From Streptococcus infantis (GTDB lineage: Bacteria > Bacillota > Bacilli > Lactobacillales > Streptococcaceae): DNA of 64,000 nt. The stretch is taken from NCBI RefSeq assembly GCF_015546995.1, contig NZ_JADMUH010000006.1:26131-90130 (forward strand), written 5' to 3'. Position 1 is the stretch's first letter, and each line of letters starts with the position of its first letter. The notes beneath the pieces are model-generated. The model searched no databases and was not told the DNA's origin. It saw only the letters and a list, made by a program, of their open reading frames with translations. Of the stretch, positions 1 to 9,110 are shown piece by piece. The position numbers were made by a program, and so were the translations under genes.

Positions 1-469
1 TCGAGAATTCTTCCTTTTTCTTGGTCAGTAAGGTTGAAAAGGCTAAGAAAAGATCGATCGTGGTCTTATCATGCACGAGTTCTGCATCTTCGTAAATTAA
101 CTCTGTCGGTGCTTTTGAGTAATATTGAGCTCGTTCTTGGTGTTTCACTTCCAACTGCTCTCCCAAAAGTTTAAACTTGCGGTATTCTTCAATCTGATAA
201 AGGAGATCCTGCTCTAGGTCATCCTCTAAATCAGACACTTCCGCAACCTTTGGCAAGAGCTTACGACTTTTGATCAGCATCAGTTGGCTAGCCATCACCA
301 TGTATTCGCCTGCAACTTCTAGACGCATAGCTTGTAAGGTTGATATGTAGGCTAGATACTGCTCAATAACTTCTGTAATCGGTACATCATAGATATCCAT
401 CTGATACTTTGAAACCAAGTGTAAGAGCAAGTCCAAAGGCCCTTCAAAATCTTTTAATTTAATATCCAT
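1..469 (-). CDS. scpA: Segregation and condensation protein A, partial
   Basis: ScpA is the kleisin subunit that, with ScpB, closes the SMC ring and helps condense and segregate the chromosome. The visible N-terminal part begins [19 protein letters not shown], the conserved kleisin start that binds the SMC head. The gene runs off the left edge, so about the last third is not seen. Its ATG shares bases with the stop of the upstream recombinase-like gene (TAATG), which suggests translational coupling. An scpA next to a XerD-like gene is the usual streptococcal arrangement. Confidence 0.93.
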   Translation of the reverse strand, partial: MDIKLKDFEGPLDLLLHLVSKYQMDIYDVPITEVIEQYLAYISTLQAMRLEVAGEYMVMASQLMLIKSRKLLPKVAEVSDLEDDLEQDLLYQIEEYRKFKLLGEQLEVKHQERAQYYSKAPTELIYEDAELVHDKTTIDLFLAFSTLLTKKKEEFS

Positions 470-1203
470 TATCTATATTTTTCTAAGGTCATGACTGTTT
501 TTAATCCCAATTTTTTGGCGATTTCATACAAGTCAACCTTCTCTTCAATTTGTCTCAGTATAAACTGTTCTCTCAATCCTTGAGCCGATAAATCTGCAAA
601 ACCTTTTTCCTTTAGAAAGGCTTCTAACTGACGAAAGGCCCATTGACGAGAGTATGGCTTACCCGTTTTTTCAAAGAGGTAGGTCTGTCCCATCAAGGGT
701 TCTAACTCTGCAAGTAGTTTTGTGGAAAGACTCAAGATTCTTTGTTGAGAAGCTTTATTGATTCTCAACACTTGAAAATCTAGATTCACATCACTTATTT
801 TTATGGCTAGAATTTCACTAGGCAAGAGGCCCAATTCCACTATTAATAAGGCTAGTAAGCGTCCTTCTGGATAAGCACTTTCTTGCCAGAAAGAACTGAG
901 GTCTAAAAGTTCCGACTTCCCTTGCTTTTTCTCAGCCTGTTTGGGTAATTCCAAACGGTAAAAGGTGCCAATCTTTCCTTTCTGATATAAGAAGTAAAGA
1001 AATTGGTTGCAAGCAGAAACCTTCCGCTTTTGGGCACTCATTTTAAAATTTGATAATTGAGCTTGGTAGATTTTTAAACTTGTCTCTGAAATTTGTTTTT
1101 CAACAAAATCCAAAAACTGCTCCAAATCATACTTATAAGACTGCTTAGAATTACTAGATAGATTTTGTTTTTCTTCTAAAAATACTGAAATCCATTCTCT
1201 CAT
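469..1203 (-). CDS. XerD-like tyrosine recombinase family protein, probably catalytically inactive
   Basis: A 244-residue protein with the tyrosine-recombinase fold: N-terminal SAM-like core-binding region (about 1-95) and C-terminal catalytic-like region. The active site is degraded. The first catalytic Arg is replaced in [12 protein letters not shown] (Leu127 where TGLR is usual), the HxxR box reads QGLR, and the second His box reads LGLKT. The second Arg and the C-terminal Tyr (Tyr243) remain. Streptococci have such a XerD-like protein that does not act at the dif site, which is served by XerS. It overlaps the CBS gene upstream by 4 bp and scpA downstream by 1 bp, so it sits inside a condensin-linked operon. 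True role unknown. Confidence 0.88.
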   Translation of the reverse strand: MREWISVFLEEKQNLSSNSKQSYKYDLEQFLDFVEKQISETSLKIYQAQLSNFKMSAQKRKVSACNQFLYFLYQKGKIGTFYRLELPKQAEKKQGKSELLDLSSFWQESAYPEGRLLALLIVELGLLPSEILAIKISDVNLDFQVLRINKASQQRILSLSTKLLAELEPLMGQTYLFEKTGKPYSRQWAFRQLEAFLKEKGFADLSAQGLREQFILRQIEEKVDLYEIAKKLGLKTVMTLEKYR

Positions 1204-1661
1204 TTGCTTCGAATCTCATATTCCTTACTAAAATCATGCAGAAGGGCATTGACAGCCTTAAGGATTGATTTCCGTGTAATAATCCCTTGGAAGATTCCAT
1301 CCTTATCAACAACTGGTAGGAATGATTCATCCACTAACTTATGTAAAACATCTGTCAATGTATAATCTGGAGCTACCACCGCAACATCCTTCTTGGTCAT
1401 GTGTACGATATCTGTATCTGCCATGACTTCCTGACTCAATCCCTGCTCCATCTGGTAGGCAAGAATATCTCTAAGACCAATAGTCCCGACGAATTTTTTC
1501 TCATCCGTCACGACTGGCACTCTGGTATAGGTCATCTGACTAAGGAGGAGAATTGCATGATCTGCATTGTGAGTATCAATGAGCACAGCCAAATTTTCAG
1601 CAGGAGTTAAAAAGGTTTCCTCTTGCTCCAGTAAAAACTGTTCAAATTCTTTGGCAATCAT
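1200..1661 (-). CDS. cbpB: CBS-domain protein, cyclic-di-AMP-binding CbpB type
   Basis: A 153-residue cytoplasmic protein made almost entirely of one CBS pair: first motif about 20-75 (TRVPVVTDEKKFVGTIGLRDIL), second about 85-145 (FLPVVDKDGIFQGIITRKSIL). CBS pairs bind adenine nucleotides, and this small stand-alone type is named CbpB in Listeria, where it binds c-di-AMP. Binding here is inferred, not seen. It overlaps the downstream XerD-like gene by 4 bp and the upstream phosphodiesterase by 4 bp, so all are likely one transcript. Confidence 0.8.
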   Translation of the reverse strand: MIAKEFEQFLLEQEETFLTPAENLAVLIDTHNADHAILLLSQMTYTRVPVVTDEKKFVGTIGLRDILAYQMEQGLSQEVMADTDIVHMTKKDVAVVAPDYTLTDVLHKLVDESFLPVVDKDGIFQGIITRKSILKAVNALLHDFSKEYEIRSK

Positions 1662-2179
1662 CGAGCAAACTCCTTAGACAAGCCTGGATATACCTCATGG
1701 TCACGTGTCAAAAAGTCCACTTTAAAGTAGCTATCATCAATCTCCACACGAGCGTAGAGGCATTCTCTAATTGCACCACGTGGCTGACTGATAGAACCAG
1801 GATTTAGAAAGAGAGTCTTTCCTTCCATCCAAGCATCTGGGATATGTAAGTGACCATAAAGACAGATATCTGCATCTTCCTCTTGAGCCCAGAAATCAAG
1901 CTTTTGGAAGTTGAAGTTAATATCAAACAAATGTCCATGAGTCTGGATGATCTTGGTAGGACCCAGTTGAGTCACTAAGCGTTCTGGATAGTCTGAATAA
2001 AAATCCATGTTTCCTCTGACTACCTGGATTCCTTCCCAGAGTGGTGAATCTGGGCGAAGTTCCGAGTCACCATTGTGAAAAATAGCATCGACTTTCCCAA
2101 GATAGCGGTCACGTATTTCTTCTACAATCAAGCTATCTCCGTGGGAGTCACTCATTACAATGATGGTTTGCTTTGCCAT
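1658..2179 (-). CDS. YfcE/MJ0936-family metallophosphoesterase
   Basis: A 173-residue calcineurin-like phosphoesterase of the small bacterial YfcE group. Metal-binding motifs are visible: MSDSHGD near residue 10, FHNGDSE near 38, VRGNMD near 56, and the paired histidines QTHGH near 82 and YGHLHIP near 110. The family hydrolyses phosphodiesters with manganese or similar metals in the cytoplasm, and the physiological substrate is not known. It overlaps rdgB upstream by about 25 bp and the CBS gene downstream by 4 bp. Confidence 0.88.
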   Translation of the reverse strand: MAKQTIIVMSDSHGDSLIVEEIRDRYLGKVDAIFHNGDSELRPDSPLWEGIQVVRGNMDFYSDYPERLVTQLGPTKIIQTHGHLFDINFNFQKLDFWAQEEDADICLYGHLHIPDAWMEGKTLFLNPGSISQPRGAIRECLYARVEIDDSYFKVDFLTRDHEVYPGLSKEFAR

Positions 2180-3126
2180 GATGGAAATACCTCCAAAAGT
2201 TTCTTAACGGCTAAGGCACGGTGGGATTGACTATTTTTTTCTTCAAGGGTTAATTCGGCTGATGATTTACCAGTTTCTCCTACTAAGAAGAGCGGATCAT
2301 AGCCAAAACCATTTTCACCCTTAGGTTCAAAGTTAATGTAACCTGGCCAGTCAGCTTCGACGACCAAGCTTTCCTTACCTGGGCTAGCAACAACCAAGGT
2401 TGTATGGAATTGCGCTGAACGGTCCTTGAGATCAAAGACCATGGCTAATTCGTGCAAAAGCTTAGCATTGTTTTCCTGGTCAGTGGCTCCCACTCCTGCA
2501 AAACGAGCTGACCAGACACCTGGCAATCCACCGAGGACATCGACTTTAAGACCTGAGTCGTCTGCCAAAACCATCTTGCCTGTTAATTTGGAGATGGTTT
2601 CAGCCTTAAGACGAGCATTTTCTTCAAAGGTCATACCGGTTTCAGCAACTTCAGGCAGGTCTGGATAATCATTGAGATTCTCCACATCATAGCCAAGTTT
2701 GTCAAAGATAGCACAAAATTCCTTGGTTTTACCCTCGTTACGAGTCGCAATCAGCAAAGTTTCTCTGACCTTGTTTGTCTCAAAGAAGGCTTCCACATCG
2801 ACTCCTTCTTTAGGTAATTCAACATGCAAGAGTTGTCCATTTTCAACTAAGAGCAGGGCACCTTGGCGTTGAATGACTTCCAAGTTTCGACCGGCTTCTG
2901 CATTTAAAATCTCAACGATAAAAGATAGCAAGCGGAAGTTGGAAGACCAGCGCATTACCGTAATCGTGATTGGAAAACCATTTTCCTCATCACGGAAAAT
3001 GCGAGCCAAATCCATAAAATCGAGATCAAGAGGATCTTTTATGAGGCTATAGATTCCACCGTAGACGTCCCAGACACCTACATACCAGTCCTGGTCATCC
3101 TTGTATTCATAAATTTTGTTTGTCAT
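2155..3126 (-). CDS. rdgB: Non-canonical purine NTP pyrophosphatase with N-terminal extension
   Basis: Removes dITP, ITP and XTP from the nucleotide pool by releasing pyrophosphate. The C-terminal 200 residues are the Ham1/RdgB domain: [15 protein letters not shown] opens it, and the VLADDSGL and SHRALA motifs are present. The first 120 or so residues are an extra domain not found in E. coli RdgB; the 323-residue size matches the streptococcal form. I chose the ATG at 3126 because it forms an ATGA overlap with the murI stop; a longer frame upstream lies inside murI. Confidence 0.9.
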   Translation of the reverse strand: MTNKIYEYKDDQDWYVGVWDVYGGIYSLIKDPLDLDFMDLARIFRDEENGFPITITVMRWSSNFRLLSFIVEILNAEAGRNLEVIQRQGALLLVENGQLLHVELPKEGVDVEAFFETNKVRETLLIATRNEGKTKEFCAIFDKLGYDVENLNDYPDLPEVAETGMTFEENARLKAETISKLTGKMVLADDSGLKVDVLGGLPGVWSARFAGVGATDQENNAKLLHELAMVFDLKDRSAQFHTTLVVASPGKESLVVEADWPGYINFEPKGENGFGYDPLFLVGETGKSSAELTLEEKNSQSHRALAVKKLLEVFPSWQSKPSL

Positions 3127-3917
3127 AATGTTACATGCTCCACATGAATCTCTTTTTCTAGCCATTCCGCTCCAATCTGAGCAAAACTATGGCTATTTGC
3201 AGTTGTGTAAAAACGGTGTTGTAGCAGGCCTGCATCACGGCCACGATTAATCTCGAAATAATTGAGTAAGACAGAGATATCCCGCACGCACTCTGCACCA
3301 CTATCAATCAGTTTCACTTCCGGTCCCATCACATTTTGGATAATGGGTCTGAGGAGCGGATAGTGGGTACAGCCCAGAATCAAGCTGTCCACCTTGCCGA
3401 CTAAAGGACGCAAGGTTTCATAAACTACTTTCTTGGTCACACTGGTTGAAAGGGCCCCAGACTCAACCAAAGGAGCAAACTTAGGGCAGGCCAAACTTTC
3501 AACTTGCAAATTTGGATCTAGGTCATGAATTTTTTGACGATAGATATCTGATTGTACTGTCATTGGTGTTCCAATCACACCGATTCTCCCACCCTGACTT
3601 GCTTTGATAGCAGCTGAAGCACCCGGTAAAATCACTCCAAGAACAGGAATATCGAGTTTGGATTTAATTTCTTCCCAAACAACTGCTGTTGCAGTATTAC
3701 AAGCGATTACAATCATCTTGACATCCTTAGTCAAAAGAAAGTTGACCAACTGCCAAGTATATTCACGAATTTGCTCAGCAGGACGAGGCCCGTAAGGTGC
3801 CCGTGCCGAATCTCCAATATAGACGATTTCTTCATGAGGAAGCTGGCGCATGAGCTCACGTACAACGGTCAAGCCTCCAACGCCCGAATCCAAAAAACCA
3901 ATTGGTCGATTATCCAT
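3123..3917 (-). CDS. murI: Glutamate racemase
   Basis: Converts L-glutamate to D-glutamate for peptidoglycan stem peptides. The 264-residue protein has both catalytic cysteines, Cys73 in IACNTATA and Cys183 in LGCTHYPLL, and the N-terminal substrate motif [12 protein letters not shown]. It is the first gene of a tightly overlapping series, sharing ATGA with rdgB. The roughly 200 bp upstream contain no gene. Confidence 0.96.
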   Translation of the reverse strand: MDNRPIGFLDSGVGGLTVVRELMRQLPHEEIVYIGDSARAPYGPRPAEQIREYTWQLVNFLLTKDVKMIVIACNTATAVVWEEIKSKLDIPVLGVILPGASAAIKASQGGRIGVIGTPMTVQSDIYRQKIHDLDPNLQVESLACPKFAPLVESGALSTSVTKKVVYETLRPLVGKVDSLILGCTHYPLLRPIIQNVMGPEVKLIDSGAECVRDISVLLNYFEINRGRDAGLLQHRFYTTANSHSFAQIGAEWLEKEIHVEHVTL

Positions 3918-4091
3918 ATAGTCTTCTTTCTAGTTTTATTTTTCTGATTGATAGTTCATTATCATTACATTTTTCGCTGAAATTTCTGACAGACTGGTAA
4001 ACTCCAGACTATCTCCCTCTCAATCATAATCAAATATCAATAGAATGCAAGGAAAAAGTCTTATCCTTAAATATCAGTTGAACATAGTGAG

Positions 4092-4117
4092 AAGTCTGGA
4101 ATTTTCATCCCAGACTT
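4092..4117. terminator. Hairpin between murI promoter region and yneF end
   Basis: Perfect 8 bp inverted repeat (AAGTCTGG / CCAGACTT) with a 10 nt loop just past the yneF stop. The minus-strand tail is only partly T-rich, and the plus-strand side is richer, so it may act weakly in either direction. Confidence 0.5.
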
Positions 4118-4124
4118 TTCCTAT

Positions 4125-4370
4125 TTATTTCTTTTTATTGTTAGCAAGGGCTGCTTTTTGTTGGCGAATGATTTGGTGGTACACTTGTTGTACCTTAGCT
4201 TCGCTTGGTTTTTGACCATTTGCACTCAACAGAGTACGAACTGCTTCTGCATTCAAACGTGGGTTATCCGCAAATTCTTTTTCAATTTGCTTGCGCACCA
4301 AGTACATTCCTCCAAGAGCTCCACCTAGAAAAGCTAAAACAATCAAGACAATTGCTAAAATAAGGTCCAT
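4125..4370 (-). CDS. yneF: YneF family small membrane protein (UPF0154)
   Basis: An 81-residue protein with one N-terminal membrane helix (residues 2-24, [21 protein letters not shown]) followed by a charged cytoplasmic tail. This matches the UPF0154/YneF family found across Firmicutes, whose function is unknown. It appears to be a single-gene unit, with a hairpin 8 bp after its stop. Confidence 0.85.
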   Translation of the reverse strand: MDLILAIVLIVLAFLGGALGGMYLVRKQIEKEFADNPRLNAEAVRTLLSANGQKPSEAKVQQVYHQIIRQQKAALANNKKK

Positions 4371-4561
4371 AATATTTCTCCTGTTTCTTTTTGAATCTTC
4401 TATATTATACCATAAAGTCCCACGCCTGACTAGTTTGATTTACGCTTTCAAAAGGGTAGGGCATTACTCAAATTCTTTTTCTGCTCTAATCTTTTTTAAT
4501 TCAATAAAATTAAAAAAAGAACTAAAATTTGGTAAAATAATTCAGTTTTTCCTAAAAAACC

Positions 4562-4590
4562 TTGCATTGAATCGATTTATTTGCTATATT
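4562..4590 (+). promoter_or_regulatory. Candidate promoter of the GH95 gene
   Basis: TTGCAT, a 17 bp spacer, then TATATT at 4585-4590, about 95 bp before the ATG. A 7 bp inverted pair (CCTTGCA at 4560, TGCAAGG at 4622) spans the promoter and could be a regulator site. The rest of the 314 bp gap from 4371 is AT-rich with no gene. Confidence 0.55.
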
Positions 4591-4649
4591 AAGATTATAC
4601 AAAACAAAGGAAACATCTTTCTGCAAGGCTTATTTTTTTTTATAAGAAA

Positions 4650-4665
4650 ATGTATGCGCTTACAG
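4650..4665 (+). promoter_or_regulatory. Candidate cre site (CcpA) before the GH95 gene
   Basis: ATGTATGCGCTTACAG fits the catabolite-responsive element WTGNAANCGNWNNCW with one mismatch. It lies between the promoter and the start codon, a position where CcpA blocks elongation. Glucose repression of a glycosidase is expected, but here it is inferred from sequence only. Confidence 0.55.
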
Positions 4666-4684
4666 ATTTGAGAAAGGAGTTTTT

Positions 4685-7483
4685 ATGGAGAAGAGCTATT
4701 GGGAAAAATCCTGTAAGTATAGCATCCGAAAATTGACCGTTGGAACTGCTTCCGTTCTACTGGGAGCTGTTTTTCTAGCAACACAGAATGTAGCTGCCGA
4801 TGGTATCGAAGTGAAAGAAAATCAAGCAAGTGTCAGTGAGACTACGGTTCAAGTGAATACAAAAGTAGAGGAACCCACTCAAGAGGGTAAGGAAAATCAA
4901 CCAAGCACAGAAAATCAAACTTCTACTGAATTAGCTGACAAAGAGGTAAAACCTGAAAAGGAAACACCTCAAATACATCATCAATCAGAGACTAACGCTG
5001 TAGTTGAACCTTCTGAAAATAAGGAGAGTGAAAAACCAGAACTTCCTATGACTAAGCAAGAAAACTATCAACTTCATTACGACCAACCAACTGCTCCTTC
5101 TTATGACGGCTGGGAAAAACAAGCCCTGCCAGTCGGAAATGGAGAAATGGGGGCAAAAGTTTTTGGGCTCATCGGTGAAGAAAGAATCCAATACAATGAA
5201 AAAACTCTCTGGTCTGGTGGACCGCAACCGGATAGCACCGACTACAATGGAGGGAATTATCAAGACCGCTATAAGGTCTTAGCAGAAATTCGTAAGGCAT
5301 TAGAAGAAGGAAACCACCAAAAAGCAAAACAATTAGCGGAGCGCAACCTAGTCGGACCAAACAATGCTCAGTATGGTCGTTACTTATCTTTTGGTGATAT
5401 CTTTATGGTCTTTAACAACCAAAAGAAAGGCTTGGAGAATGTTACCGACTATCATCGTGGTTTAGATATTTCTGAGGCCATCTCGACCACTTCTTATACC
5501 CAAGATGGTACAAACTTTAAACGCGAAACCTTCTCTAGCTATCCTGACGATGTTACTGTGACCCACTTGAGTAAAAAAGGTGATAAAACCCTTGATTTTA
5601 CACTCTGGAATAGTTTGACTGAAGATTTGATTGCGAATGGCGACTACTCCTGGGAATATTCGAATTATAAACAAGGAGCAGTTACGACTGATTCTAATGG
5701 TATTTTGCTCAAAGGAACTGTCAAAGACAATGGTCTGAAATTTGCTTCCTATCTCGGAATCAAGACAGACGGACAAGTCACTGCACAAGATGGCTATTTG
5801 ACTGTCACCGGAGCCAGCTATGTGACCCTTTTACTCAGTGCCAAGACCAACTTTGCTCAAAATCCAAAAACTAATTATCGCAAGGATATTGACCTAGAAA
5901 ATACTGTTAAGTCTATCGTAGAAGCTGCCAAGGCAAAAGATTATGAAACCCTAAAAAATAACCACATCAAGGATTATCAAAGTCTCTTCAACCGTGTTCA
6001 ACTAAATCTTGGTGGCAACAAGTCTAGCCAAACTACAAAAGAAGCTCTGCATACCTACAACCCAGAAAAAGGGCAAAAACTAGAAGAGCTCTTCTTCCAA
6101 TACGGACGTTATCTACTCATTAGTTCTTCTCGTGACCGGACAGATGCCCTTCCTGCCAACTTGCAAGGAGTCTGGAATGCTGTAGACAATCCACCTTGGA
6201 ACTCAGATTACCACCTCAATGTCAACCTTCAGATGAACTACTGGCCTGCCTACATGAACAATCTTGCAGAAACTGCTAAGTCAATGGTCAATTATATTGA
6301 TGACATGCGCTACTATGGTCGTATCGCTGCTAAAGAATATGCAGGTATCGAATCCAAAGAAGGCCAAGAAAATGGTTGGTTGGTTCATACTCAGGCAACA
6401 CCATTTGGCTGGACAACTCCAGGTTGGAATTATTACTGGGGTTGGTCTCCTGCTGCCAATGCTTGGATGATGCAGAACGTCTATGACTACTACAAATTCA
6501 CCAAGGATGAAACCTATCTCAAAGAAAAGATTTATCCAATGCTCAAGGAAACAGCCAAGTTCTGGAATTCCTTCTTGCACTACGACAAATCTAGTGACCG
6601 TTGGGTTTCTTCGCCATCCTACTCACCAGAGCATGGAACTATCACGATTGGAAATACCTTTGACCAATCTCTAGTTTGGCAACTCTTCCACGACTATATG
6701 GAAGCAGCCAATCATCTCAATGTCGACCAAGATTTGGTGACAGAAGTGAAGGCTAAATTTGACAAACTCAAACCACTTCATATCAACCAAGATGGCCGAA
6801 TCAAGGAATGGTACGATGAAGACAGTCCTCAATTCACTAATGAAGGACTTGAAAACCATCACCGTCACGTTTCTCATCTGGTTGGGCTCTTCCCAGGAAC
6901 CTTATTTGGCAAGGATCAGCCTGAATATCTGGAAGCAGCACGCGCAACCCTAAACCATCGTGGAGATGGTGGAACGGGTTGGTCTAAGGCTAATAAAATC
7001 AACCTCTGGGCTCGTCTGCTTGATGGAAATCGTGCCCATCGTTTGCTGGCAGAACAACTCAGATCCTCAACTCTAGAAAATCTCTGGGATACGCACGCGC
7101 CTTTCCAAATTGATGGGAACTTTGGTGCAACTAGCGGTATGGCAGAAATGCTCCTTCAGTCTCACACCGGCTACATTGCCCCATTACCAGCCCTTCCAGA
7201 TGCATGGAAAGATGGGCAAGTTTCAGGTTTAGTCGCTCGTGGTAACTTTGAAGTCAGCATGAAATGGAAAGAAAAGAATCTTGAAACGCTATCCTTCCTT
7301 TCTAATGTGGGTGGAGACTTAGTCGTAGACTATCCAAATATCGAAGCTAGCATTGTCAAGGTAAACGGTAAGGAAGTACAAGCTACCCTCATCAAAGACA
7401 ATCGCATCCAGCTTGCTACTCAAAAGGGCGATGTCATTACCTTTGAAAACTTCCCTGTGCCTATACTGTCTGAATTTGATTAG
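4685..7483 (+). CDS. Secreted GH95 alpha-L-fucosidase with YSIRK signal, no cell-wall anchor
   Basis: Glycoside hydrolase family 95 enzymes remove alpha-linked fucose, typically alpha-1,2-fucose, from host glycans. The 932-residue protein starts with a YSIRK-type signal peptide (residues 11-38, KYSIRKLTVGTASVLLGAV), then a low-complexity Glu/Thr/Gln region to about 120, then the catalytic region (about 125-925). Residues matching the Bifidobacterium AfcA catalytic set are Asn512 and Asn514 (LNVNLQMNYW), Glu649 (SPEHG) and Asp810 (QIDGNFG). YSIRK proteins usually end with LPxTG, but this one ends in ILSEFD with no sortase motif, and none is found in the next 150 bp. It seems released, or truncated relative to anchored relatives. 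AAAGGAG is 6 nt before ATG. Confidence 0.9.
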   Translation: MEKSYWEKSCKYSIRKLTVGTASVLLGAVFLATQNVAADGIEVKENQASVSETTVQVNTKVEEPTQEGKENQPSTENQTSTELADKEVKPEKETPQIHHQSETNAVVEPSENKESEKPELPMTKQENYQLHYDQPTAPSYDGWEKQALPVGNGEMGAKVFGLIGEERIQYNEKTLWSGGPQPDSTDYNGGNYQDRYKVLAEIRKALEEGNHQKAKQLAERNLVGPNNAQYGRYLSFGDIFMVFNNQKKGLENVTDYHRGLDISEAISTTSYTQDGTNFKRETFSSYPDDVTVTHLSKKGDKTLDFTLWNSLTEDLIANGDYSWEYSNYKQGAVTTDSNGILLKGTVKDNGLKFASYLGIKTDGQVTAQDGYLTVTGASYVTLLLSAKTNFAQNPKTNYRKDIDLENTVKSIVEAAKAKDYETLKNNHIKDYQSLFNRVQLNLGGNKSSQTTKEALHTYNPEKGQKLEELFFQYGRYLLISSSRDRTDALPANLQGVWNAVDNPPWNSDYHLNVNLQMNYWPAYMNNLAETAKSMVNYIDDMRYYGRIAAKEYAGIESKEGQENGWLVHTQATPFGWTTPGWNYYWGWSPAANAWMMQNVYDYYKFTKDETYLKEKIYPMLKETAKFWNSFLHYDKSSDRWVSSPSYSPEHGTITIGNTFDQSLVWQLFHDYMEAANHLNVDQDLVTEVKAKFDKLKPLHINQDGRIKEWYDEDSPQFTNEGLENHHRHVSHLVGLFPGTLFGKDQPEYLEAARATLNHRGDGGTGWSKANKINLWARLLDGNRAHRLLAEQLRSSTLENLWDTHAPFQIDGNFGATSGMAEMLLQSHTGYIAPLPALPDAWKDGQVSGLVARGNFEVSMKWKEKNLETLSFLSNVGGDLVVDYPNIEASIVKVNGKEVQATLIKDNRIQLATQKGDVITFENFPVPILSEFD

Positions 7484-7570
7484 ACTAAATCTAATCTATA
7501 TCATAGACTCTCTACGAATCTATTATTTGCATCAGCTTTTTAAAACTTCGCCTTAATCTTATTGCTATAA

Positions 7571-7604
7571 ACAAAAAAGATGGAATATCTTCCATCTTTT
7601 TTGT
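7571..7604. terminator. Bidirectional terminator between GH95 gene and small minus-strand genes
   Basis: Perfect 14 bp stem (ACAAAAAAGATGGA and complement) with a 6 nt loop. T-rich arms on both strands allow it to end the plus-strand GH95 transcript and the minus-strand small-gene transcript. Confidence 0.85.
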
Positions 7605-7658
7605 GATAATAAAGTTATATATGAGTATATATATGTACGTACTTCCAATTTCTAGTCT

Positions 7659-7823
7659 CTAAAATAAACTAAAAAGCCAGTTATAAATCCAGTTAAAAAT
7701 CGAATATAACAAATTCAAAAGGAATTCATAAAAAATTAAACAAATGTGATACCAAATGAATTCTACAATCGTAATCAGTGGCTTGACTAGGACATAAAAC
7801 AAAATATCCAAAATAAATTTCAT
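7659..7823 (-). CDS. Small hydrophobic protein, 54 aa
   Basis: An ORF too short for usual gene finding, encoding MKFILDILFYVLVKPLITIV then more hydrophobic and aromatic residues, ending NWLFSLF. It contains one or two likely membrane segments and almost no charge. Its ATG overlaps the stop of the 66-residue upstream gene as ATGA, the classic sign of translational coupling, which is the main reason to call it real. It ends 55 bp before a strong terminator. Function unknown. Confidence 0.6.
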   Translation of the reverse strand: MKFILDILFYVLVKPLITIVEFIWYHICLIFYEFLLNLLYSIFNWIYNWLFSLF

Positions 7824-8020
7824 TTTCTGTCTTCTTTCTTAGGAAGTCCCACAATCCAAGGCAGAGTAGATATCATTTTATAAGTCGCAAGAAATTTAGC
7901 AACCTCTAGGGCTTTTGGCTCAGATTCCTTCTTCTCAGTCAGCACTTCCATTCCTTTTACCCAGAGGCATATCCCAATCGTTCTAGCCATTCCTGTAAAA
8001 AAATTTGGTTGGTTGTCCAT
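7820..8020 (-). CDS. Hypothetical small protein, 66 aa
   Basis: Starts MDNQPNFFTGMARTIGICLW and ends KKEDRK; a hydrophobic stretch lies near residues 10-22 and another near 45-60, so it may be membrane-associated. I do not recognise a family. A good promoter (TTGATA, 16 bp, TATACT) lies 54 bp upstream. It is coupled by ATGA to the 54-residue gene, and the pair forms a unit ending at the terminator at 7571-7604. Confidence 0.6.
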   Translation of the reverse strand: MDNQPNFFTGMARTIGICLWVKGMEVLTEKKESEPKALEVAKFLATYKMISTLPWIVGLPKKEDRK

Positions 8021-8073
8021 GTGATTCTTCCGTAGTTCATATCATTTCTAACAGATTAGTTCTTATTGTATTC

Positions 8074-8101
8074 AGTATATCAAATTAATGTAGATTATCA
8101 A
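8074..8101 (-). promoter_or_regulatory. Promoter of the two small minus-strand genes
   Basis: Read on the minus strand: TTGATA (8101-8096), 16 bp spacer, TATACT (8079-8074). Confidence 0.6.
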
Positions 8102-8120
8102 GTTTTTATCTGCAAAATAA

Positions 8121-8171
8121 AAAAGTTTCATAACCTTTCTAGAATAATACTAGGAAGATTATAAAACTTTT
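8121..8171 (-). terminator. Terminator of the ami operon
   Basis: Long imperfect hairpin, outer arms AAAAGTTT (8121-8128) and AAACTTTT (8164-8171) with further pairing inside (CTAG and nearby bases), directly after the amiF stop. Confidence 0.6.
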
Positions 8172-8173
8172 CA

Positions 8174-9100
8174 TTAGTTCATATCTTTTTTATAGCGTTC
8201 CAATTCTGCTTGGTTAGCCCAAACATAATGTCCTGGACGAATTTCAACCATAGACGGTTTATCAGTTTCGTAGTCATGTTGATTAGGATCATAGACTTTC
8301 AAAACTTTCTTTCGTTCCAAGATTGGATCTGGAATCGGAACAGCTGATAAAAGTGCTTGTGTGTATGGATGGACTGGATTGTTAAACAGCTCTTCCGTCT
8401 CAGCCACTTCAACAATGACACCCTTATAGATTACCGCGATACGATCAGAGATAAAACGAACTACTGACAAATCGTGGGCGATAAAGAGATAAGTCAAGCC
8501 TAATTCTTTTTGGAATTTCTTGAGCAAGTTCAAAACTTGGGCACGTACAGAAACGTCCAAGGCTGAAATTGGCTCATCTGCGATAACGAAGTCAGGTTGC
8601 ATAACCAAGGCACGTGCAATCCCGATACGTTGACGTTGTCCACCTGAAAACTCGTGTGGGTAACGTGTCAAATGTTCAGCCAAAAGCCCTACTTCACGAA
8701 TGATATTTTGAACTTTTTCTTTTCTTTCTTCTTCATCTTTAAACAAATGGTGATTGTAAAGACCTTCAGAGATGATATAGTCTACTGTCGCACGTTCATT
8801 CAAACTTGCGGCTGGGTCTTGGAAAATCATTTGAATGCGACGGATTAATTCCGCTGCTTGTTCACGTGATTTTTTACCATTGATTTTTTGACCATCAAAG
8901 ATAATATCTCCCTTGCTGGTGTCGTTAAGACCGATAATAGCACGACCAATTGTTGTCTTACCACTACCAGATTCTCCAACGAGTGAGAAAGTTTCTCCTT
9001 TGTTGATAAAGAAGTTTGCATTCTTAACGGCTACAAACTTTTTGCTTCCTTCACCGAAGGAAATTTCTAAGTCTTTAATTTCTACTAATTTTTCAGACAT
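8174..9100 (-). CDS. amiF: Oligopeptide ABC importer ATP-binding protein AmiF
   Basis: One of two ATPases driving the Ami oligopeptide importer, which takes up nutrient and signal peptides. The 308-residue protein has Walker A ([12 protein letters not shown]), the signature EFSGGQRQR, Walker B ([12 protein letters not shown]) and the C-terminal OppF extension ([16 protein letters not shown]). The start at 9100 is chosen because GGAGGAAGGA precedes it and it gives the usual length; a longer frame runs into amiE. Last gene of amiACDEF. Confidence 0.96.
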   Translation of the reverse strand: MSEKLVEIKDLEISFGEGSKKFVAVKNANFFINKGETFSLVGESGSGKTTIGRAIIGLNDTSKGDIIFDGQKINGKKSREQAAELIRRIQMIFQDPAASLNERATVDYIISEGLYNHHLFKDEEERKEKVQNIIREVGLLAEHLTRYPHEFSGGQRQRIGIARALVMQPDFVIADEPISALDVSVRAQVLNLLKKFQKELGLTYLFIAHDLSVVRFISDRIAVIYKGVIVEVAETEELFNNPVHPYTQALLSAVPIPDPILERKKVLKVYDPNQHDYETDKPSMVEIRPGHYVWANQAELERYKKDMN

Positions 9101-9110
9101 TTCCTTCCTC

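Noticed and set aside
7484..7570. Hidden LPxTG anchor for the GH95 protein by frameshift
   Set aside because: No LPxTG-like codons or hydrophobic-plus-basic tail in any plus-strand frame before the terminator.
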